Shown here one piece after another: positions 45,007 to 53,720 of a DNA stretch of 64,000 nt. The position numbers and the translations under genes are program-made. Position 1 is the stretch's first letter, and the number at the start of each line of letters is the position of its first letter. The DNA comes from Lachnospiraceae bacterium (GTDB taxonomy: Bacteria; Bacillota; Clostridia; Lachnospirales; Lachnospiraceae). The notes beneath the pieces were generated by a model. It was not told the DNA's origin. It made no database searches and saw only the letters and a program-made list of their open reading frames with translations. The stretch covers positions 1-64,000 of the forward strand of contig JAGATV010000045.1 in NCBI GenBank assembly GCA_017621075.1, read 5' to 3'.

Positions 45007-47520
45007 TTAAATCTCGCTCCAGATCTTCTTGTTCAGTTCATTATCCTTCTGCGCTACCAGATCAAGAACAGCTTTTGCCTTTGCCTGCATGGAGATCGCA
45101 CGCTTTTCATCCTTGATGAGGAATTCCAGGTTGCTGGAGATCATATCAATGTTGTTCTTGAATTCTGCCACAAGTTCGGCAGATTTTGCTTTTGCCACTT
45201 CCAGAATCTCCGCCACATAAGACTCATACTGTTGTCTGGTGGTGGTGGAAAACATCTCTTCAATGTCTTTCTTGTAAGAGGTCTTATCGTTAGTAGAGAA
45301 GATGAAGATTGCTTTCTGTTTGTTGATATATTCATCCATGCGGAGAGCCTTCAGGGAGGAGGGCGGTACCTGGGTATCGGACACATTGGCAATACGGCGT
45401 ACCAGTCCTTCATCAATGCCCTTGTAGCCGGTAATTGCCTTTACCAGGCTGGCCCGGAGAGCTTCAATCTGTTTCTTTAAGATGGACTCACGGTTGGCCT
45501 TGTAGAAATCATCGATTTCCATCAGATACAGGTTCAGCTCCTGGCGGATGATATTGTTTTTCTCTTCAAATACCTCGGGACGGATAGCGATCCATTTCAT
45601 CTTGTCAGCAATTTTGGCAGCCTGTGCCTTGCGGCTTTCAATAATGCTGTTCAGGGAAGCGATATCCGGAATATTTTCCAACAGGAATTCAGGAGTCAGG
45701 GTCGTAAGGTAATCCGCATAAGCGCGGTCGATATCGGCTACCATAGTAGTCTTCATGGTATCGATATTCTGTGAGATCTGTTCCTTGGACAATCTGGCCT
45801 GTGTCTCGATAGCAGCATAGTCATCACGGATGAAATCGACTACGCTGGAAATGCTGTCGTAAAGTCCCTTGGCCTTGACTGCCAAAGCATATTTCTGCGC
45901 GTATTTCACAATCTCTCTCTCGATGGCATACATGCCGGAATTGATGTAGATACGCTGCAGGATAGGACGTAAGCTGGTGTCGGAAGGATCGCATTTGCGC
46001 AATTCTTCCATGCAGTCTGCGATCAACTGCTTAGTCTCGTTGTCGGCACTGGCCATTTTGTCCAGCTTGAAGTACATGCCTGTTTCGATCTCCTGATTGT
46101 CACCTTTGATCAGCAGAGGATCAGTGGTTGGCGTATTGTTGATCTCATTTCTGTGGTTTGCCAGCCAGAGCCTCTCATCCTCGGTATCAATGTTGCCTGC
46201 AATGGCTTTGGAGATATAAGCAGCCTTGGAGGAAACAAAGAAGAGGCGTTCCTTTGACAGATCGATATATTCAGCTTCTTCATTATAGATCTTGTCGGTT
46301 TCCTTTAAGGAGATACCTACCTTTTTGTCCTTTAAGTTGTTTAAGTCCGCAAGACTTCTGGTATCAGCCTGGTTGATCACATGCAATGAGCGGGTCAGAT
46401 CGATATGTACTTTATCTTTGGTTTCCTTGTCCTCGCGGGAGGATCTGATCAGCTTGTACAGGATAGAGTTTCCGGTGCCTTCCATTTTGGTGGGCTCATA
46501 CAGGATGATCAGGATGGAATTGGTCTGCTGCTGTAATGCATTCTGCAACACCAGAAGATGCTCATTGGAGTTGCTGTCGGTGCCCGGGGTGTCATAGAAA
46601 GTAAAGTTGATATTGGGATCTAAAGGGATCGGATAATTTACTTCGATGATACCGTCAATATATTCCGGATAGTCCTCAGTGGGAGCATTGGGAATATCGT
46701 TCAGGGTCTTTAAGATCTGGTATAACTGTTCATGCTGCTGTAAATGGAATACCAGAGCACTGTTGATCTCATTTTGGATCTTTTGCTTGGTCAGAGGACA
46801 TTCGCCTCTGTTGGAGTAGAACGCAAATTTCTTTTTGTCAATGTCCCAGGCGATGGTAACCAGAATATGTCCCTCTGTATCGGGGGTCTTCATCCGGAAA
46901 GATACGGAAGGTTTATCGTTGTTCTGGATGCGGAACATTTTGGCTGTCTCGGAGTTGATGCTTTCCGGCAGGATCCTTTTACCGATCAAAGTATTGATAA
47001 AGGTAGATTTGCCGGAACTGTAGGTACCTACCAGACAGAGGTTCACATCATTTGCGTTGAGCTGTTCCCGCTTTTTCTTGAATTCTTCTTTGCGCAGCTG
47101 GAAAGATCTTACGATTTCGGAATCCTTTAGCTCGGAGTCGAAGACTGCCAGCGTGTCATCGCAGAAATCACTGATGCACTTATAGATATCTGCAACAGAG
47201 GGCAACTCAATAAAGTTGCTGACCACGAAGCGCTCTTCGCCGGCGAATCTGTTGTACTCAGCTATTTTCTCCAGGAAATCATCATAGTCGATCTTGGTTC
47301 CCTTGAAGACCAGGCTGATCTTTTCGTGCAAAAATTGTTCCCAAATGTCATTGAAAAATTGATTGCCCTGATTTTGTAAGAGGAATTCACCATGCTCAGG
47401 AGAGTAAGGAAGCAGATTAGGGCATATATTATAAGGAATGTCCAAAAACTCTCCCTTGACCTTTGCAAGGAAACGAATTTCCTTTTTCACAGGGTGGTAC
47501 ATGATCATGAGTTCTTTCAC
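45007..47520 (-). CDS. Dynamin-like GTPase with an unrecognised N-terminal domain
   Basis: 837 residues. The dynamin-type GTPase core has Walker A GTYSSGKST at 165-173, switch residue Thr in SETAKMF, G3 DTPG at 310-313 and G4 NQAD at 383-386. A long helical stalk follows (about 480-837) with no membrane helix; a paddle or lipid-binding tip is not obvious. Residues 1-100 (HPVKKEIRFLAKVKGEFL and on) form a domain I cannot name. Bacterial dynamins remodel or protect membranes. The start is GTG 47520 with GGGGAGG 7 nt upstream. It points toward the pilus operon and shares its terminator but has its own promoter, so a link with pili is only positional. Confidence 0.87.
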   Translation of the reverse strand: MKELMIMYHPVKKEIRFLAKVKGEFLDIPYNICPNLLPYSPEHGEFLLQNQGNQFFNDIWEQFLHEKISLVFKGTKIDYDDFLEKIAEYNRFAGEERFVVSNFIELPSVADIYKCISDFCDDTLAVFDSELKDSEIVRSFQLRKEEFKKKREQLNANDVNLCLVGTYSSGKSTFINTLIGKRILPESINSETAKMFRIQNNDKPSVSFRMKTPDTEGHILVTIAWDIDKKKFAFYSNRGECPLTKQKIQNEINSALVFHLQQHEQLYQILKTLNDIPNAPTEDYPEYIDGIIEVNYPIPLDPNINFTFYDTPGTDSNSNEHLLVLQNALQQQTNSILIILYEPTKMEGTGNSILYKLIRSSREDKETKDKVHIDLTRSLHVINQADTRSLADLNNLKDKKVGISLKETDKIYNEEAEYIDLSKERLFFVSSKAAYISKAIAGNIDTEDERLWLANHRNEINNTPTTDPLLIKGDNQEIETGMYFKLDKMASADNETKQLIADCMEELRKCDPSDTSLRPILQRIYINSGMYAIEREIVKYAQKYALAVKAKGLYDSISSVVDFIRDDYAAIETQARLSKEQISQNIDTMKTTMVADIDRAYADYLTTLTPEFLLENIPDIASLNSIIESRKAQAAKIADKMKWIAIRPEVFEEKNNIIRQELNLYLMEIDDFYKANRESILKKQIEALRASLVKAITGYKGIDEGLVRRIANVSDTQVPPSSLKALRMDEYINKQKAIFIFSTNDKTSYKKDIEEMFSTTTRQQYESYVAEILEVAKAKSAELVAEFKNNIDMISSNLEFLIKDEKRAISMQAKAKAVLDLVAQKDNELNKKIWSEI

Positions 47521-47578
47521 TGTGTTGCCTCCCCAAAACTATTATTGTTGCATACAAGATATGTAAATATACATCTTT

Positions 47579-47607
47579 ATTATACCTATATATGGTGAAT
47601 AAGTCAA
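47579..47607 (-). promoter_or_regulatory. Sigma-A promoter of the dynamin-like gene
   Basis: On the minus strand, TTGACT (47607-47602), 17-bp spacer, TATAAT (47584-47579). The leader is about 50 nt. Confidence 0.82.
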
Positions 47608-47678
47608 AAATATATTGCAAATATATTGAAAAATTCATAATTTTATATAAAAGCCTTGAAAAAACAGAATAAAATAGC

Positions 47679-47707
47679 TTGCATAAGCAGGATTTTTAGT
47701 GTATAGT
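47679..47707 (+). promoter_or_regulatory. Sigma-A promoter of topA
   Basis: TTGCAT (47679-47684), 17-bp spacer, TATAGT (47702-47707). It is divergent from the dynamin promoter, 72 bp away. Confidence 0.8.
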
Positions 47708-47760
47708 GGTTCACGATTACTCTAATTAATAGAAGAAAGATATCATACAGGGGCAACAAG

Positions 47761-49761
47761 ATGGCAAAATATTTAGTGATCGTAGAGTCACCGGCAAAGG
47801 TGAAAACAATAAAGAAATTTTTAGGCAGCAATTACGAGGTGGCTGCCAGCAACGGTCATGTGAGGGATCTGCCCAAGAGCAGTCTCGGGATAGATGTAGA
47901 GCATGACTATGAACCCAAATATATTACCATTCGTGGGAAAGGTGATATTCTTGCAAATCTGCGCAAGGAAGTGAAGAAGGCCGACAAGATCTATCTGGCA
48001 ACCGACCCCGACCGTGAGGGAGAGGCGATTTCCTGGCACCTTTGGCATGCGCTGAAGCTCGCAGACAAAAAGGTATACCGCATCACCTTCAATGAGATCA
48101 CCAAAAATGCAGTGAAGGAATCCTTAAAAAATGCCCGTAAGATCAATATGAATCTGGTGGATGCCCAGCAGGCCCGCCGTGTGCTGGACCGTATGGTGGG
48201 ATATCGGATATCCCCCCTGCTTTGGGCAAAGGTAAAAAGAGGCTTAAGCGCAGGCCGCGTGCAGTCTGTGGCTCTCCGCATTATCTGTGACAGGGAAGAG
48301 GAGATCGGCGCCTTCGTTCCCGAGGAATACTGGTCCCTGGACGTGAATCTGCAGGTGAAGGGCGAGAAGAAGCCTGTGAGTGCAAAATATTACGGCAATA
48401 CGGAGGGAAAACAGACCATTACCTGCAAAGAGCAGGCGGATGCGATCATGTCTTCCCTGAAGGATGCCTGCTATCAGGTGACAGAAGTAAAGAAAGGAGA
48501 GCGGATGAAGAAGGCTCCCCTTCCCTTTACCACCTCCACCCTGCAGCAGGAGGCCAGCAAGGTATTGAACTTTTCCACTCAGAAGACCATGCGTCTGGCA
48601 CAGCAGCTTTATGAGGGCGTGGATATCAAGGGGGAGGGAACAGTTGGCCTTATCACTTATCTGCGTACCGATTCCACCCGTGTGTCCGAAGAAGCGGAAG
48701 GCATGGCAAAATCATTTATCGAAGCTCATTACGGAGCGGAATATGCGGCGGTGAACACCACGGAGAAAAAGGGCGGACAGAAGATCCAGGATGCCCATGA
48801 GGCCATTCGTCCCACGGACCTGGAAAGAATGCCCCTTGCGGTGAAAGAGCAGCTCCCCAGGGATCTGTTCCGCCTGTATCAACTGATCTGGAAGCGCTTT
48901 GTGGCAAGCAGGATGAATCCTGCAAAATATGAGACCACTTCCGTGAAGATCCGTGCAAATGACCAGATATTTACGGTGGCGGCTTCCAAAAGGCTGTTTG
49001 ATGGTTTTATAAGCGTATATACTACGGAGGAGGACAACGAGGAGGAAAATATGCTGTCCGGGGCATTAGATAAGGACAGTGTGTTACAGTTTCTTTCTTT
49101 CGATCCGAAGCAGCATTTCACGCAGCCCCCTGCTCACTACACGGAGGCGGCATTGGTAAGGGCATTGGAAGAACTGGGCATCGGACGTCCCAGCACTTAT
49201 GCTCCCACCATCACCACTATCCTTGCAAGACGTTATGTGGCAAAGGAAAACAAGAATCTGTATGTGACGGAGCTGGGTGAAGTAGTCAACAATATGATGA
49301 AGGAAGCTTTTCCCAGCATTGTGGATGTGAATTTCACCGCCAACATGGAGGCCCTTCTGGACGGCGTGGAAGAAGGCACTGTGAAATGGAAGACGGTAAT
49401 TGAGAATTTTTACCCGGATCTGGAAGAAGCGGTGAAGGCTGCTGAGAAGGATCTGGCGGAGGTCACCATTGCGGACGAGGTGTCAGACGAAGTCTGTGAG
49501 GTCTGCGGGAGACAGATGGTGATCAAGTATGGTCCTCACGGCAGATTTCTGGCCTGCCCCGGTTTCCCGGAATGCCGCAATACCAAGCCCTATTTTGAAA
49601 AGATCGGCGTTCCCTGCCCTGTCTGCGGCAAGGACATCGTGGTCAAGCGTACCAGGAAGGGGCGCAGGTACTATGGCTGTGTGGGGTATCCGGACTGTGA
49701 GTTCATGTCATGGCAGAAGCCTGCCCCGGAGAGCAAAAAAGAAACAGAAAGTGCAAAATAG
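47761..49761 (+). CDS. topA: DNA topoisomerase I
   Basis: A type IA topoisomerase that relaxes negative supercoils. 666 residues. The N-terminal Toprim domain has YLVIVESPAKVKTIKKFLG and LATDPDREGEAISWHL (the DxD/E metal site). The catalytic tyrosine lies in GLITYLRTDSTRVSEEA, with GRPSTYAPTITTI following. Two C-terminal zinc ribbons are present: CEVCGRQMVIK...CPGFPEC and CPVCGKDIVVK...CVGYPDC. Length and domain order are normal. In related genomes topA follows dprA; here it begins a separate transcript after the dynamin gene, and codY follows. Confidence 0.97.
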   Translation: MAKYLVIVESPAKVKTIKKFLGSNYEVAASNGHVRDLPKSSLGIDVEHDYEPKYITIRGKGDILANLRKEVKKADKIYLATDPDREGEAISWHLWHALKLADKKVYRITFNEITKNAVKESLKNARKINMNLVDAQQARRVLDRMVGYRISPLLWAKVKRGLSAGRVQSVALRIICDREEEIGAFVPEEYWSLDVNLQVKGEKKPVSAKYYGNTEGKQTITCKEQADAIMSSLKDACYQVTEVKKGERMKKAPLPFTTSTLQQEASKVLNFSTQKTMRLAQQLYEGVDIKGEGTVGLITYLRTDSTRVSEEAEGMAKSFIEAHYGAEYAAVNTTEKKGGQKIQDAHEAIRPTDLERMPLAVKEQLPRDLFRLYQLIWKRFVASRMNPAKYETTSVKIRANDQIFTVAASKRLFDGFISVYTTEEDNEEENMLSGALDKDSVLQFLSFDPKQHFTQPPAHYTEAALVRALEELGIGRPSTYAPTITTILARRYVAKENKNLYVTELGEVVNNMMKEAFPSIVDVNFTANMEALLDGVEEGTVKWKTVIENFYPDLEEAVKAAEKDLAEVTIADEVSDEVCEVCGRQMVIKYGPHGRFLACPGFPECRNTKPYFEKIGVPCPVCGKDIVVKRTRKGRRYYGCVGYPDCEFMSWQKPAPESKKETESAK

Positions 49762-49762
49762 T

Positions 49763-49792
49763 TTGACATTTCCAACAATTTAACATTGTAAT
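49763..49792 (+). promoter_or_regulatory. Probable promoter of codY
   Basis: An exact TTGACA (49763-49768) directly after the topA stop codon, then an 18-bp spacer and TGTAAT (49787-49792). Further down, ATTTTCTT near 49827 resembles half a CodY box. Confidence 0.55.
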
Positions 49793-49864
49793 CTGATTTT
49801 ATTTGTGCTAATATAACAATAGATGAATTTTCTTGTGTAGGTGCAAAAAGAACGGAGGAAATGT

Positions 49865-50650
49865 ATGAGCAGTGTACAGTTGTTGGACAAAACACGGAAG
49901 ATCAGTAAGCTTCTTCACAACAACAATTCCAGTAAGGTCGTGTTCAATGATATCTGTAAGGTCATGCGGGAGATTTTGAATTCCAATGTTTTGGTCATCA
50001 GCAGGAAGGGCAAGGTCTTGGGTGTGGGCAAGTCCGAGGGGATCGAGCCCATCACGGAACTGATCGATGAAAACGTGGGAGGCTTTATCGATCCCATGCT
50101 GAATGAGAGACTGTTGGGCGTTCTTTCCACCAAGGAGAACGTAAATCTGGAGACACTGGGATTTGAGAATATCGATACCAGGAAATTTCAGGCCATCGTC
50201 ACTCCCATCGAGATTGCCGGAGAGCGTCTGGGCACCTTATTCATCTACAAGTGCAATGAACAGTATGACATTGACGATATTATCCTGTGCGAATACGGCA
50301 CCACGGTAGTGGGGCTGGAAATGCTCAGGGCTGTCAATGAGGAGAGCGCAGAGGAGAACCGCAAGGTAGCGGTGGTGAAATCGGCTATCAGCACCCTGTC
50401 CTTTTCGGAGATGGAGGCTATCACCCATATCTTTGATGAGCTGAACGGCATGGAGGGCATCCTGGTGGCCAGCAAGATCGCAGACAGGGTGGGTATTACC
50501 CGCTCGGTCATCGTAAATGCCCTGCGCAAGTTTGAGAGTGCAGGCGTCATTGAATCCCGGTCCTCAGGCATGAAGGGAACTTACATCAAGGTGCTGAATG
50601 ACGTGGTGTTCGATGAGATTGCAGAATTGAAACGTCAGAATCATAAATAA
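49865..50650 (+). CDS. codY: GTP- and branched-chain amino acid-sensing transcriptional repressor CodY
   Basis: A global nutritional regulator in Firmicutes. 261 residues: an N-terminal GAF domain (about 1-150, with LVISRKGKVLGVGKSEG and VTPIEIAGERLGTLFIYK), a linker, and a C-terminal winged helix with ASKIADRVGITRSVIVNALRKFESAGVIES. The start is ATG 49865 with GGAGGAAA just upstream; an earlier in-frame GTG at 49841 would cover the ribosome binding site. In Bacillus subtilis codY likewise stands just before flgB. A terminator follows, so flagellar genes have their own promoter. Confidence 0.96.
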   Translation: MSSVQLLDKTRKISKLLHNNNSSKVVFNDICKVMREILNSNVLVISRKGKVLGVGKSEGIEPITELIDENVGGFIDPMLNERLLGVLSTKENVNLETLGFENIDTRKFQAIVTPIEIAGERLGTLFIYKCNEQYDIDDIILCEYGTTVVGLEMLRAVNEESAEENRKVAVVKSAISTLSFSEMEAITHIFDELNGMEGILVASKIADRVGITRSVIVNALRKFESAGVIESRSSGMKGTYIKVLNDVVFDEIAELKRQNHK

Positions 50651-50699
50651 AAATAGAGTTTAAATGGATTTAAAACGGGCATGGCAGGTCCGGATGAAA

Positions 50700-50738
50700 A
50701 GGGATTTATTGAATCAGATCAATAGGTCTCTTTTTTTT
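50700..50738 (+). terminator. Rho-independent terminator after codY
   Basis: A 13-bp stem allowing G-U pairs (50700-50712 with 50719-50731), 6-nt loop, then eight T residues to 50738. Confidence 0.75.
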
Positions 50739-50746
50739 AAAAAAGG

Positions 50747-50774
50747 TTGTGTTTTTGTCGAAATAAATTATAAT
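50747..50774 (+). promoter_or_regulatory. Promoter of the flagellar operon
   Basis: TTGTGT (50747-50752), 16-bp spacer, TATAAT (50769-50774), then AGAAAGGAG before flgB. This is a sigma-A type; no sigma-D-like TAAA-N15-GCCGATAA pattern is seen here. Confidence 0.7.
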
Positions 50775-50807
50775 AGAATAGAGTAGTTATGTAGAAAGGA
50801 GCCCTTT

Positions 50808-51197
50808 ATGATCCGTACCAATGCTTTTGATTATATCAATGTGTTAGATAAGGCCGCCGATGCGGCATGGTTGCGCAACGAGGCTATTGCCAACAATATC
50901 GCCAATGTGGACACGCCGGGCTACAAGAGACAGGATGTGGCCTTTGAGTCCGAACTGAGAAAGGCGCTGGGAAACTCCAGCTATAAGCCCATGGACGAGA
51001 AGGTATCGGAGGTGAGGACTTCTGAGCTGGAAGGAAAGCCTTATACGGATTATTCCGGCTATTCCTACCGTCTGGACGGCAACAATGTGGATATCGAGAA
51101 CGAGAACGTGATGCTGGCAGAGAACCAGTTGAAATACCAGGGCCTTCTCACCAGCATCAATCAGGAATTTACGAACCTGCAGACCGTTATGAAATAG
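50808..51197 (+). CDS. flgB: Flagellar basal-body rod protein FlgB
   Basis: The proximal rod subunit closest to the MS ring. 129 residues, with the rod-family N-terminal motif NEAIANNIANVDTPGYKRQDV and the C-terminal helix ENVMLAENQLKYQGLLTSI, where most axial proteins end. GAAAGGAG lies before the ATG. It is the first gene of the flagellar operon, 25 nt ahead of flgC. Confidence 0.96.
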   Translation: MIRTNAFDYINVLDKAADAAWLRNEAIANNIANVDTPGYKRQDVAFESELRKALGNSSYKPMDEKVSEVRTSELEGKPYTDYSGYSYRLDGNNVDIENENVMLAENQLKYQGLLTSINQEFTNLQTVMK

Positions 51198-51221
51198 GAC
51201 TGAAGAAAGGAAGGAACGGTT

Positions 51222-51668
51222 ATGAGCATGTTTTCTGCTTTTAACATCAATGCATCCGGAATGACTGCACAGCGATACCGTATGGATGTGATCTCTGAGA
51301 ATGTGGCAAACGCCAATACCACCCGCACGGCCGACGGCACTCCTTACAGAAGAAAGGTAGTGAGCTTCGCCCAGAAAGGCGATACAGGGTCCTTTGGCAG
51401 GGTGCTTGGCAATGCAAGCCGCAGCTATAGCGGACAGGGTGTCAAGGTGGAAGCTGTGTTTGAAGACCATGAGTCCGAGATGAATATGGTCTATGATCCC
51501 TCCCATCCCGATGCGGATGAGAACGGTTATGTGACTTATCCCAATGTGAACATCATCACCGAGATGACCAACCTGATCGATGCCAGCAGGGCTTATGAGG
51601 CCAATGCCACGGCTTTCAATGCCAGTAAGTCCATTGCGCTGAAAGGCTTGGAACTCAATAATCAGTAA
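51222..51668 (+). CDS. flgC: Flagellar basal-body rod protein FlgC
   Basis: Proximal rod subunit. 148 residues: FNINASGMTAQRYRMDVISENVANANTTRT at the N-terminus, GVKVEAVFEDHESEMNMVYDPSHPDADENGYV in the middle and the conserved VNIITEMTNLIDASRAYEANATAFNASK at the C-terminus. It lies between flgB and fliE in the canonical order, with GAAAGGAAGG before the ATG. Confidence 0.97.
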   Translation: MSMFSAFNINASGMTAQRYRMDVISENVANANTTRTADGTPYRRKVVSFAQKGDTGSFGRVLGNASRSYSGQGVKVEAVFEDHESEMNMVYDPSHPDADENGYVTYPNVNIITEMTNLIDASRAYEANATAFNASKSIALKGLELNNQ

Positions 51669-51712
51669 GACATGACACAAGAATGTGCTTTATGGCAGAA
51701 TGAGAGGCAATT

Positions 51713-52051
51713 ATGGATTTGACAGCAATTACTGCATTGAACGGGATCGGCGGAGTGAACGTGGTGAGAGATACCTCTTCGTTGACGGGAACCCTTGCAG
51801 AAAAGCAGAAGATGACGGAAGGCACCATGTTCGAGAGCTTTTTGAACACCGCCATAGATAATATCAAGACCACCAACAGTTATCTGTCGGATGCGGAGAA
51901 TGAGGAGATCAAATTTGCACTGGGAGAGACGGACAATACGCACGACCTGACCATTGCATTGCAGAAGGCGTCCACAGCATTACAGTATACAGTTGCGATC
52001 AGGGACAAGGTCCTCGAGGCGTACAAAGAGCTCATGCAGATGCAGATCTGA
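51713..52051 (+). CDS. fliE: Flagellar hook-basal body complex protein FliE
   Basis: Adapter between the MS ring and the rod. 112 residues: a variable N-terminal half and the conserved C-terminal helices, with FESFLNTAIDNIKTTNSYLSDAE, DNTHDLTIALQKASTALQYTVAIRDKVLEAYKELMQMQI. It follows flgC after 44 nt with GAGAGG upstream. Confidence 0.94.
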   Translation: MDLTAITALNGIGGVNVVRDTSSLTGTLAEKQKMTEGTMFESFLNTAIDNIKTTNSYLSDAENEEIKFALGETDNTHDLTIALQKASTALQYTVAIRDKVLEAYKELMQMQI

Positions 52052-52092
52052 TGCGGTATGGGAGAAAATAATCAGAGCGGGAGAATACTATC

Positions 52093-53688
52093 ATGGCAGA
52101 TAGGCTGAAAGAGATACCTGCAAAAGTACTTGAGTGGTGGAACCGGTTCACTACCAGACAAAAGAGTGTCATCATTGGTATTGTTGCCACTGTTATCTTT
52201 GCTTTTGCAATTATTGTATACATAGTTTCCAAACCACAGTACACCAGGCTGATCACCTGTGAGACCACTGCGGAGGCGGCCAAGGTGATCGAGATCCTTG
52301 AAGGCTCCGGTATCAATCACAGGGAGTCCACAGACGGACTGAAGATTGACGTGGAGAACAGCCAGGTGTCTACGGCGAACCTGGCCCTTGGTGCCGCCGG
52401 TTATGTGCCGGATGATTTTGGCCTGGATGATGCCCTTGCCAGCTCTCTGTCTACCACGGAGTCTGACAAGGAGAAGCGTTATGCCCTTTATCTGCAGAAA
52501 GAACTGGAGAGCAATTTTGAGGCGATGCCTATGATCAAAAGCGCCAGGATACGTCTGCACATTCCGGAGCAGGACGGTACGCTGATCGCCAAGAAACAGG
52601 AATCCTCCGCCTATATCCAGTTGGAGCTGGACGGGACTTTTACCTCAGCCAATGCGGCCAACATGGCCAAGGCCACCGCTACTTTCCTGGGAAATGAGAC
52701 TACGGCCAACATCACCATCATCGATCAGGATGCCAATCTGTTGTTCGCAGGCGGTGATGATTACAGCAGCGCCGGCATCGCAAACTCCCTGCAGGAGCTG
52801 CAGAACCAGGCAGAATCCATGATGGCCAACAAGGTAAAAAAGGTGCTCTATGGCACCAACCAGTTCAATGCTATTGAGGTCACCAGTCATCTGAATATGG
52901 ACTTTGCAAGCTATCAGGAGACTGTCAAGGAATATTATGCCAACGAGGGCAGGGACGAGGGGATGAAATCCAGTGAGATCACCTACGAGTCCGAAAATCA
53001 GAATGATGTGGGCGGCGTGCCGGGCACGGATTCCAATGACGGCACGGTGATGACCTATCAGGACGGCAGCAATAGTTCTTCTTCCGAGAGCGAGCGGGAA
53101 GTCCATTATCTGCCCAACGAATCCAGCAGTTTCAAGGATCTTCCGGCAGGAAGCATTGATTATCAGTCCTCATCCATGGCAGTTGCCATGATCCGCTACA
53201 AGGAGATCTATGAGGAGGATGTGGAAAGACAGGGCCTTCTGGACGGTATTACCTGGGAGGAGTATAAGCTGGCCAACGGTGCCGATGTAAAGCTGGAGAT
53301 AGACCCGGATTATTACAGCATGGCAGCCAATGCCACCGATATCCCTCAGGACCGCATCACCATCATTGCCTACGAGTCACCGGTATTCCATGACAAGGAA
53401 GGTCTATCGGTCAACACAGGCACTGTACTGAGCGTAGTGCTGTTTTTGCTGATCCTGGGATTGTTGGCATTTGTGGTGCTGCGCAGCATGAGTTCCAGAA
53501 AAGAAGTGGCCCAGGAGGAAGAACTGTCAGTGGAAGATCTCCTGCAGTCCACGCCGGAACCGGAGCTGGAGGATATTGATGTGGAGACAAAGTCCGAGAC
53601 TCGCAAGATGATCGAAAAATTCGTGGACGACAACCCGGAGGCGGCGGCCGCACTCCTTCGCAACTGGCTGAATGAGGACTGGGGGTAA
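52093..53688 (+). CDS. fliF: Flagellar MS-ring protein FliF
   Basis: Forms the membrane ring that anchors rod, switch and export gate. 531 residues. A first membrane helix (about 21-42) is followed by the periplasmic-side ring-building domains (RLITCETTAEAAKVIEIL, SALARIRLHIPEQDG-like region, VTATFLG-type strands). A low-complexity Ser/Glu patch (GSNSSSSESEREV) precedes the second membrane helix (about 440-461). The C-terminal cytoplasmic tail (KMIEKFVDDNPEAAAALLRNWLNEDWG) is the conserved FliG-binding end. Confidence 0.96.
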   Translation: MADRLKEIPAKVLEWWNRFTTRQKSVIIGIVATVIFAFAIIVYIVSKPQYTRLITCETTAEAAKVIEILEGSGINHRESTDGLKIDVENSQVSTANLALGAAGYVPDDFGLDDALASSLSTTESDKEKRYALYLQKELESNFEAMPMIKSARIRLHIPEQDGTLIAKKQESSAYIQLELDGTFTSANAANMAKATATFLGNETTANITIIDQDANLLFAGGDDYSSAGIANSLQELQNQAESMMANKVKKVLYGTNQFNAIEVTSHLNMDFASYQETVKEYYANEGRDEGMKSSEITYESENQNDVGGVPGTDSNDGTVMTYQDGSNSSSSESEREVHYLPNESSSFKDLPAGSIDYQSSSMAVAMIRYKEIYEEDVERQGLLDGITWEEYKLANGADVKLEIDPDYYSMAANATDIPQDRITIIAYESPVFHDKEGLSVNTGTVLSVVLFLLILGLLAFVVLRSMSSRKEVAQEEELSVEDLLQSTPEPELEDIDVETKSETRKMIEKFVDDNPEAAAALLRNWLNEDWG

Positions 53689-53720
53689 GCATTCCCTGAC
53701 ATGGACGGAGGCAATGATTT

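Noticed and set aside
49825..49840. CodY box before codY
   Set aside because: Only the left half, ATTTTCTT, matches; the right half is not there.
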